A program made the position numbers and the translations under genes. Of a DNA stretch of 48,457 nt, positions 44,096 to 48,457 are shown in pieces (the first letter of the stretch is position 1; every line of letters begins with the position of its first letter). A model generated the notes under the pieces. That model saw only the letters and a list, made by a program, of their open reading frames with translations, ran no database searches and was not told the DNA's origin. Origin of the DNA: an uncultured Lachnospiraceae bacterium. Lineage in GTDB: Bacteria; Bacillota; Clostridia; Lachnospirales; Lachnospiraceae. The stretch is taken from contig CACXUY010000024.1 in NCBI GenBank assembly GCA_902770965.1, positions 1-48,457 on the forward strand, written 5' to 3'.

Positions 44096-44323
44096 ATGCA
44101 AAAACGGAAAGCTTTAGGGACACGTCATTTGCAGGGATCCCGGTGGCATCTGATGGAAGCAAGGGGGCTTAATGAGGTCGGTCTTTTCCTTGGCTATCCG
44201 CCTGAGGATGTGCGGTGCTTCATGAATGATTCACGGCGTGGAGTGAAGTGCACAGGCTGCTGGAAAGCATATGGAGATGAAGAAACCGAACAGTGCAGGA
44301 ATCTTGGCGCGGCACTGGCCTGA
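44096..44323 (+). pseudogene. C-terminal fragment of a DUF3793 protein
   Basis: 75 codons. EVGLFLGYPPEDV followed by a cysteine pair and GCWKAYGDEE is the end of DUF3793, a clostridial family of about 190 residues with unknown function, often near iron or flavodoxin genes. The first two thirds are lacking. AAAAGGG lies just before the ATG, so a short peptide could be made, but the family core is gone. Confidence 0.75.
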
Positions 44324-44379
44324 TATCAACGAGGGAGGATGTGCCGCTGAAGTAAATGGCAGTTGAAGGTGTATAGGAC

Positions 44380-44431
44380 AATACGCAAGCTGCTAAGCAG
44401 TAGGCAGGAGGTTCGAATCCTCTAGTGGATG
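44380..44431 (+). other. tRNA-like 3' arm (possible tRNA remnant)
   Basis: GGAGGTTCGAATCCTCT (44407-44423) is a textbook T-arm, and CTGCTAA upstream equals a serine (GCU) anticodon loop, but the anticodon stem does not pair and no matching 5' acceptor strand is found. A terminator follows 20 bases later, as after real tRNA genes. It may be a tRNA fragment left at a mobile element's target site. Confidence 0.35.
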
Positions 44432-44442
44432 TCTCGAAACAT

Positions 44443-44479
44443 GCGGAAGATCAAGGTTTCTTGGTTTTCCGCTTTTTTC
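44443..44479 (+). terminator. Rho-independent terminator after the tRNA-like arm
   Basis: GCGGAA with CAAG inside pairs with CTTGG and TTCCGC, followed by six T (44473-44478). Confidence 0.7.
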
Positions 44480-44620
44480 ATCTCATACACTTCTATCGAA
44501 CTTCTTACATAACCCGCTTTGCAACCTCAATTTTTGCTAAGTGGAAAGGCATAGAACATCTGACCTTTCTTTTCCGTTAGACTGGAAGTCGAGAGTAAAT
44601 GTCAAAAGTGATTAGCATAA

Positions 44621-44696
44621 GGGAACGGAAGAATGTCGAGGCTTATTTCTCTGTTACTTTTGTATAGAAACGGTTTTGACGCAGGAAAATACATCT
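44621..44696 (+). pseudogene. Duplicated 76-bp piece of the Fic gene
   Basis: It is almost identical to 45569-45644 in the intact Fic gene, from GGGAACGGAAGAATGTCGAG to GGAAAATACATCT, with about two or three substitutions. It encodes the part just after HPFRDG of the Fic motif (NGRMSRLISL...). Sequence on both sides is unrelated. The gap 44480-44965 otherwise holds only AT-rich sequence and the palindrome below. Confidence 0.85.
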
Positions 44697-44893
44697 AATC
44701 TCTGGCAATTCGTCAATTATGAATTATGATAGAAATGCCGATAATGCTATTCGTACAGACGATTCTCTCGATAGAACCATTGATTCAATTAAGAAATATA
44801 CCGATTGATTTGCAACGATGGATAAATGCTATCTGCACAGTGCATTGTCGTTTTGTATGCATAAAGAAAGAAATATATACATATAAAATAGTG

Positions 44894-44932
44894 CTTTTTA
44901 TGCAGAAACAACTTGATTTTCTGCATAAAAAG
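44894..44932. promoter_or_regulatory. 15-bp perfect inverted repeat upstream of the Fic gene (probable operator)
   Basis: CTTTTTATGCAGAAA (44894-44908) and TTTCTGCATAAAAAG (44918-44932) are perfect inverted copies nine bases apart. A third half-site ATGCAGAAA (44945-44953) runs into the Fic ribosome site, and a related TGTATGCATAAAG lies at about 44856. The spacing suits a dimeric DNA-binding protein; the winged-helix C-terminus of the Fic protein is one candidate. It could also form an mRNA hairpin. Confidence 0.6.
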
Positions 44933-44965
44933 TAATAATATGTCATGCAGAAAGGAGATGGGTAG

Positions 44966-46018
44966 ATGCACAGATTTGATTATTCTTTCCTTGATAATGG
45001 GTTGCTTCCGGCAGTTTTGCTCAACGTTACGGCGGATATCTACTCGCTAAGGACATTATCTTGGAGCAGAAAAGATCAGTTTCAGGAGATTTTCACAGAA
45101 TTGGCTGAGATAGCAAAAGTACAGTCTGTCAAAAGCTCAAATGCGATAGAGGGTATCGTGACTACTGACGAGCGCATACATGAGATTGTTAAAGGCAATA
45201 GTACCCCGCTGAATCACAGCGAGCAGGAAATTGCCGGGTATAGAGATGCCCTTGCCGAAGTCCATACAAGATACGCAGTTATGGATTTTAAGCAGGGTGA
45301 CATTCTACGCCTGCACGGAATCATGATGAACCTTGTTGGCTATACCAGTGCGGGAAAGTACAAAGAATTTGACAACGATATTATCGAAGAGGATAAATAC
45401 GGCAGACGAAGCGTGAGATTTCATCCAACTTCCGCAGCAGATACGCCGATTGAGATGGAGCAGCTTGTGTTGGCTTACCAGGAAGCCAGGGATAATCCGA
45501 ACATCAATCAGTTATTGCTGATCCCTTGTGTTATTCTCGATTTTCTCTGTATCCATCCATTCAGAGATGGGAACGGAAGAATGTCGAGGCTTATTTCTCT
45601 GTTGCTTTTGTACAGAAACGGTTTTGACGCAGGAAAATACATCTCATTTGAAGAACAGATCAATCTTCGAAAGGGAAATTACTACGAGTCATTGAAACAG
45701 TCTTCCATTGGATGGCACGAAAACCAGAGCGATTACTCCGCATTTATCATGGAGTTCCTGACAACACTGTATGCCTGCTACAAGGAGCTGGACAAGCGGT
45801 TTGCTGTTGTGGGAAGCAAGAAGGTTACAAAGCAGAACAGAGTGGAAGCAACCGTGTTAAACAGCCTGACTCCTGTATCAAAAGCGGACATCATTAAAAT
45901 ACTGCCGGATGTTAGTGCTACGACGATTGAGGCTGTGTTAGGTAAGATGGTGAGATTAGGAAGAATAAGAAAAATTGGTAGCGGAAGATCTATCCGATAT
46001 GTGAGATCCGATCGATGA
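44966..46018 (+). CDS. Fic-family AMPylation protein with C-terminal winged helix
   Basis: 350 residues. The N-terminal inhibitory helix motif SSNAIEG (about 64-70) blocks ATP binding in class II Fic proteins and is regulated. The Fic core has HPFRDGNGR (about 197-205) with the catalytic His and the phosphate-binding loop intact. The final 60 residues form a winged helix (SKADIIKILPDVSATTIEAVLGKMVRLGRIRKIG). Such proteins transfer AMP to target proteins; this layout is widespread as a single-gene regulator. A strong AAAGGAG precedes the ATG, and the palindrome upstream overlaps the leader. Codon use is more AT-rich than in the core genes to the left, which suggests transfer. Target unknown. 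Confidence 0.92.
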   Translation: MHRFDYSFLDNGLLPAVLLNVTADIYSLRTLSWSRKDQFQEIFTELAEIAKVQSVKSSNAIEGIVTTDERIHEIVKGNSTPLNHSEQEIAGYRDALAEVHTRYAVMDFKQGDILRLHGIMMNLVGYTSAGKYKEFDNDIIEEDKYGRRSVRFHPTSAADTPIEMEQLVLAYQEARDNPNINQLLLIPCVILDFLCIHPFRDGNGRMSRLISLLLLYRNGFDAGKYISFEEQINLRKGNYYESLKQSSIGWHENQSDYSAFIMEFLTTLYACYKELDKRFAVVGSKKVTKQNRVEATVLNSLTPVSKADIIKILPDVSATTIEAVLGKMVRLGRIRKIGSGRSIRYVRSDR

Positions 46019-46024
46019 AAGGCT

Positions 46025-46210
46025 GAAAGGACTTTTCATAGCGTAGAAAACCTTGGGCAATCTTGGAATGCTTTGACCGTCGGAGCCTACAACAATGATA
46101 TCGATATTCATGACGAAAACTTTAAAGGATTCAAACCTCTAGCTGATGTTGGAGAACTGTCTCCTTATAGTGCCACATCCGTTTTGTGGGATAGTTTGCA
46201 GGAAATATAA
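46025..46210 (+). pseudogene. Fragment of a subtilisin-like (S8) peptidase
   Basis: An open frame of 61 codons, with no start of its own, reads HSVENLGQSWNALTVGAY, then DVGELSPYSATSVLW. This matches the region before the catalytic serine of the S8 peptidases that accompany AAA ATPases (the IetS-like group, known from phage-defence pairs). Everything else, including all three catalytic residues, is missing. It begins right after the Fic stop, so the Fic gene and this piece were joined by a rearrangement. Confidence 0.65.
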
Positions 46211-46225
46211 TAAAGGAGGGCGAAT

Positions 46226-46534
46226 ATGGCATCAGACGCATTGCTGGACTTTTTTAAGGATGATATTGATAAGATAGTTGACGAGCGCATAGCCCAGGAA
46301 CGGCAGGAGGCCAACGTGCGTCCGGAACAGGAAAGGCAAGAGGCCAACGTGCGTCTGGAACAGGAAAGGCAGCTCCTCGAGCAAGAAAAACAGAAGGCTG
46401 ATGAACAGGTTTTTGACATTATAAAAAACCTCATGAATGCTTACCATATTACACTCGAGGAGGTAATGGAAGTTCTGAGGCTACCCCAGGCTCAGAGAGA
46501 CCGTTATTCCAAGCATCTTCCGCAGAATACGTAA
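46226..46534 (+). CDS. Short coiled-coil protein, paralogue of the C-terminal module at 47789-48229
   Basis: 102 residues: MASDALLDFFKDDIDKIVDER, then two 11-residue coiled-coil repeats (of the form EANVRLEQERQ), then ERQLLEQEKQKADEQ and a conserved tail that includes YHITLEEVMEVLRLP. It is nearly identical to the end of the nuclease protein at 47066-48229, which has six repeats. Homology begins at the ribosome site AAAGGAGGGCGAAT and stops near the stop codons; flanks are unrelated. It has an ideal ribosome site and could be expressed on its own. No function is known. Confidence 0.6.
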   Translation: MASDALLDFFKDDIDKIVDERIAQERQEANVRPEQERQEANVRLEQERQLLEQEKQKADEQVFDIIKNLMNAYHITLEEVMEVLRLPQAQRDRYSKHLPQNT

Positions 46535-47065
46535 CGCTGTCCTTATTGTGCTCGATGAGGCAATAGCGACCTACCGCATATTGCCATCCCTGCTTTCCAT
46601 TAGCCTCTTTACTGGCACCCTTGTAATACACTAATCATTAACGTGTTTTTTGCAAGCCCTTTCTGCAAAAAGGGCTTGCAAAAAAAATACGGTATTTCTG
46701 TTAATGTCTTGTCCGCAGAGTCTTCAATGTATTAACTACTCAGCCCCTCCGAGTTCCAGACGTTCGCTTCGTACATTCGTTTTACCGCAATTATTCCGAA
46801 CTTTCAACAAAAACTTGATGAATCAACGCCCTTGTAACATTTCAGCTTGAAAAATGGTTGATTTAGACTGCTTTTGCCATGAAATGTTTCAATTTGTCAC
46901 ACCACTTGAAATGTGCCGTCCGCAGGAGTATGATTCTGCTAAAATGATGTTCATATGAATTCATTGAGAGTTTCCGTAGTTCGTGGTAATATGTTCATAC
47001 AGAACAAGCTAGCAGCTCTGCCATTGACATGATTACCACAAGTACTGCCGAAAGGACATTGTTTG
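46535..47065. other. Gene-free stretch with family A end and a possible protein remnant
   Basis: Apart from the terminator, this holds a possible minus-strand protein remnant at 46540-46631 (YYKGASKEANGKQGWQYAVG...) that I cannot assign, and a family A-like left end TTAACTACTCAGCCCCTCCG at about 46733. The rest (46760-47040) is AT-rich with no motif I can name. Confidence 0.35.
46646..46687. terminator. Bidirectional terminator
   Basis: TTTTTTGCAAGCCCTTT pairs perfectly with AAAGGGCTTGCAAAAAA over a six-base loop, giving T-runs on both strands. It lies 110 bases after the short coiled-coil gene. Confidence 0.85.
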
Positions 47066-48229
47066 ATGACAGAGTCACAAAGAAAGAAACGTATAGCCGA
47101 ACTCCGCGCCGAGCTGAAGATGCTGGAGGCGGTGCCGAGGAGCGACTGGCACAAGGCCTTCGAGGCCTACCTGACCATCCTTATCTCAAAATATGAAGGC
47201 GTTAAGCTTGACAGTGAAGTCGAGATTGGAATTGACCCACCGAGGGCGGACTACATCATCCTGGTAAATGACGAAGGGACAGAATTTAAAGAAAGCATCT
47301 TCAAGCTGTTCCGCAAGGTGAACATTATAGAATACAAGCGCCAGGACGATGCCCTCAACGAGGCTGTCATATATAAGGCCTGCAGTTACGCAGGCATGTA
47401 TATAGCGGCAAATGCCCATGGCGGCATACAAAAGGACCAACTCACGATATCCATCTTCCGTGCCGTGAAGAACCCCCGGCTGTTCTCTGCTCTGGAGAAA
47501 TCGGGAAACCTGGTACGGACGGATACGCCCGGCATCTACCGTGTATCCATCTTATCCGGCGTATTTGACATTCCGTTCCAGATCGTCATAACGAGCGAAC
47601 TTGAGGGCAATGAGTATGCCGCCTGCAGAGTGCTCGCAGCAAAGGCTGAAGAAGCGGACATGCGGCAGGTCATCAGTCTGGCAAGGGACGAGACCGGCGA
47701 GGAAGCGAAAAACTGCTACAAAATAATCCTGACTTTGATGCTTGAAAAGCATCGCGAGCTTTTTTCGATGATAACAAGGAGGGCGAATATGGCATCAGAC
47801 GCATTGCGGGACTTTTTTAAGGATGATATTGATAAGATAGTTGACGAGCGCATGGCCCAGGAACGACAGGAGGCCAGCGTACGCCTGGAGCAGGAACGGA
47901 AGGATGCCAGCGTACGTCTGGAGCAGGAACGGAAAGATGCCAGCATGCGCCTGGAACAAGAAAGACAGGAAGCCGGCGAACGCCTGAAACAGGAGCGGCA
48001 GAAAGCCAACGAACGCCTGGAGCAAGAACGGCAGGAGGCCAGCATGCGCCTGGAACAGGAAAGGCAGCTCCTTGAGCAGGAAAAACAGAAGGCTGATGAA
48101 CAGGTTTTTGACATTGTAAAAAACCTCATGAATGCTTACCATATTACACTCGAGGAGGCAATGGAAGTTCTCAAGATACCCCAGCCCAAAAGAGATTACT
48201 ATTCAGGACACCTTCTGAATAATATGTGA
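47066..48229 (+). CDS. PD-(D/E)XK nuclease-like protein with hendecad coiled coil
   Basis: 387 residues. The N-terminal part fits a PD-(D/E)XK fold: E33, then D62 in PPRADYIIL, then EYK (89-91), followed by a conserved KACSYAGMY helix. This family is frequent in Lachnospiraceae and unstudied. From residue 242 the C-terminal module begins (MASDALRDFFKDDIDKIVDER), with six 11-residue repeats such as ASVRLEQERKD, then a tail shared with the 46226 paralogue. Eleven-residue repeats usually make straight or slightly right-handed coiled coils. The start ATG (47066) follows AAAGGA. A second perfect ribosome site and ATG lie in frame at 47776-47791, so a 146-residue C-terminal protein may also be made. 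Function unknown; a nucleic-acid role is inferred from the fold. Confidence 0.8.
   Translation: MTESQRKKRIAELRAELKMLEAVPRSDWHKAFEAYLTILISKYEGVKLDSEVEIGIDPPRADYIILVNDEGTEFKESIFKLFRKVNIIEYKRQDDALNEAVIYKACSYAGMYIAANAHGGIQKDQLTISIFRAVKNPRLFSALEKSGNLVRTDTPGIYRVSILSGVFDIPFQIVITSELEGNEYAACRVLAAKAEEADMRQVISLARDETGEEAKNCYKIILTLMLEKHRELFSMITRRANMASDALRDFFKDDIDKIVDERMAQERQEASVRLEQERKDASVRLEQERKDASMRLEQERQEAGERLKQERQKANERLEQERQEASMRLEQERQLLEQEKQKADEQVFDIVKNLMNAYHITLEEAMEVLKIPQPKRDYYSGHLLNNM
47776..47791 (+). promoter_or_regulatory. Internal ribosome binding site and start codon
   Basis: AAGGAGG (47776-47782) lies six bases before an in-frame ATG (47789-47791) within the nuclease-like gene. The same site, GGAGGGCGAATATG included, starts the separate coiled-coil gene at 46226. 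Internal initiation would give the coiled-coil module alone. Confidence 0.65.
47870..48065 (+). repeat. 33-bp in-frame tandem repeats (hendecad units)
   Basis: Six imperfect 33-base units of the type GCCAGCGTACGTCTGGAGCA plus GGAACGGAAGAT encode AS(V/M)RLEQER(K/Q)(D/E). The paralogue at 46226 has two units. Copy number differs while the flanks are kept. Confidence 0.85.
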
Positions 48230-48356
48230 CATTTGCTCTATTACTTTAAAATACAACCTACCGGGTGGGTAAAAAAGGGCAGACTTCCCCTATGACACCC
48301 GTATGATAAATGTAAACCTGTGCCTGGAAGGCTTATGCGGCAACTACAGGCCCTTC

Positions 48357-48457
48357 CTAGCCAAGTGCTTTTAGCTTCTTTAGGTACGCAGCAATCTTGC
48401 GTTCCCTGTTAAACTGGTTATAGTAGTCGGCACCGAGGTCCGTGTACTTGACGCCAT
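48357..48457 (-). CDS. C-terminal end of a transposase-like protein, cut by the window edge
   Basis: On the minus strand a frame enters from the right edge and ends at TAG (48359-48357). Its last 32 residues read GVKYTDLGADYYNQFNRERK, then IAAYLKKLKALG. The pattern of LGxDYY followed by a basic ...LKKLKALG end is typical of transposase C-termini in clostridia, but I cannot name the IS family. No terminal inverted repeat was recognised in 48230-48356. Confidence 0.5.
   Translation of the reverse strand, partial: GVKYTDLGADYYNQFNRERKIAAYLKKLKALG

Noticed and set aside
44380..44431. A functional tRNA gene
   Set aside because: The T-arm is good, but the anticodon stem does not pair and no 5' acceptor strand matches, so only a remnant is reported.
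44726..44971. Small frames on both strands before the Fic gene
   Set aside because: AT-rich chance frames across the inverted repeat, without ribosome sites.
46449..46631. A 60-codon minus-strand frame
   Set aside because: Its second half is antisense to the coiled-coil gene. The first 30 residues look protein-like but match nothing I can name, so it is only mentioned as a remnant.

Overview
The window (48.5 kb, fairly GC-rich) looks like the chromosome of an obligately anaerobic, probably pectin-using clostridial bacterium, most likely of the Lachnospiraceae. The evidence is a flavodiiron/rubredoxin/NADH-oxidoreductase fusion, a standalone [FeFe] hydrogenase, a class III fructose bisphosphatase, a secreted family 9 pectate lyase, a clostridial-style division/cell-wall cluster, and remnants of families common in gut and rumen clostridia (DUF3793, PD-(D/E)XK proteins). 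The identification rests on family resemblance only; no 16S gene is present.

Layout: (1) 0.2-9.3 kb, all on the minus strand: a Nudix hydrolase behind the O2/NO-detoxifying fusion, a 1300-residue pectate lyase and NADP-isocitrate dehydrogenase. (2) 9.4-9.6 kb: a candidate structured non-coding RNA with its own terminator. (3) 9.9-17.8 kb, minus strand: [FeFe] hydrogenase, nucleoside salvage genes (deoC, cdd, pyrimidine-nucleoside phosphorylase), thrC, ilvC and ilvN. (4) 18-28 kb, mixed: a HipA-like kinase with an acyl-CoA thioesterase, a ComEC-like protein with a lost metal site, greA, 8-oxoguanine glycosylase, a lipoprotein, and a metY-alaA operon. (5) 28.1-30.1 kb, plus strand: class III FBPase, ending in a terminator shared with ftsZ. 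(6) 30.2-39.1 kb, minus strand: a reduced dcw cluster read as mraZ, rsmH (broken), ftsL, a PBP, mraY, murD, ftsW, ftsZ. No murE, murF, murG, ftsQ or ftsA is present. (7) 39.5-43.5 kb, plus strand: a large SWIM/SNF2 helicase. (8) 43.6-48.5 kb: an island of broken and duplicated accessory genes (PD-(D/E)XK fragment, DUF3793 fragment, tRNA-like arm, duplicated Fic piece, intact Fic protein, S8 peptidase fragment, two copies of a coiled-coil module, one fused to a nuclease, and a transposase-like end).

Three families of intergenic elements recur through the window. Family A has TATTCAG ends and a conserved core containing CCCTCGTTGTGGGG. Family B is a long compound palindrome whose stems show compensatory changes between copies. 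Family C has TATAAGTCCCT plus a CGAAAGC/GCTTTCG hairpin. They sit between genes, sometimes inside probable operons, and look like small non-autonomous mobile or REP-like elements or structured RNAs. Several proteins also carry short in-frame tandem repeats, which suggests a genome prone to repeat expansion.

The most interesting leads are: the nuclease/hendecad-coiled-coil gene with a perfect internal ribosome binding site and a separate copy of exactly the internally initiated module; the family A and B elements; the rsmH internal deletion inside an otherwise ordinary division cluster; the metal-site-less ComEC-like protein; and the candidate non-coding RNA beside icd.
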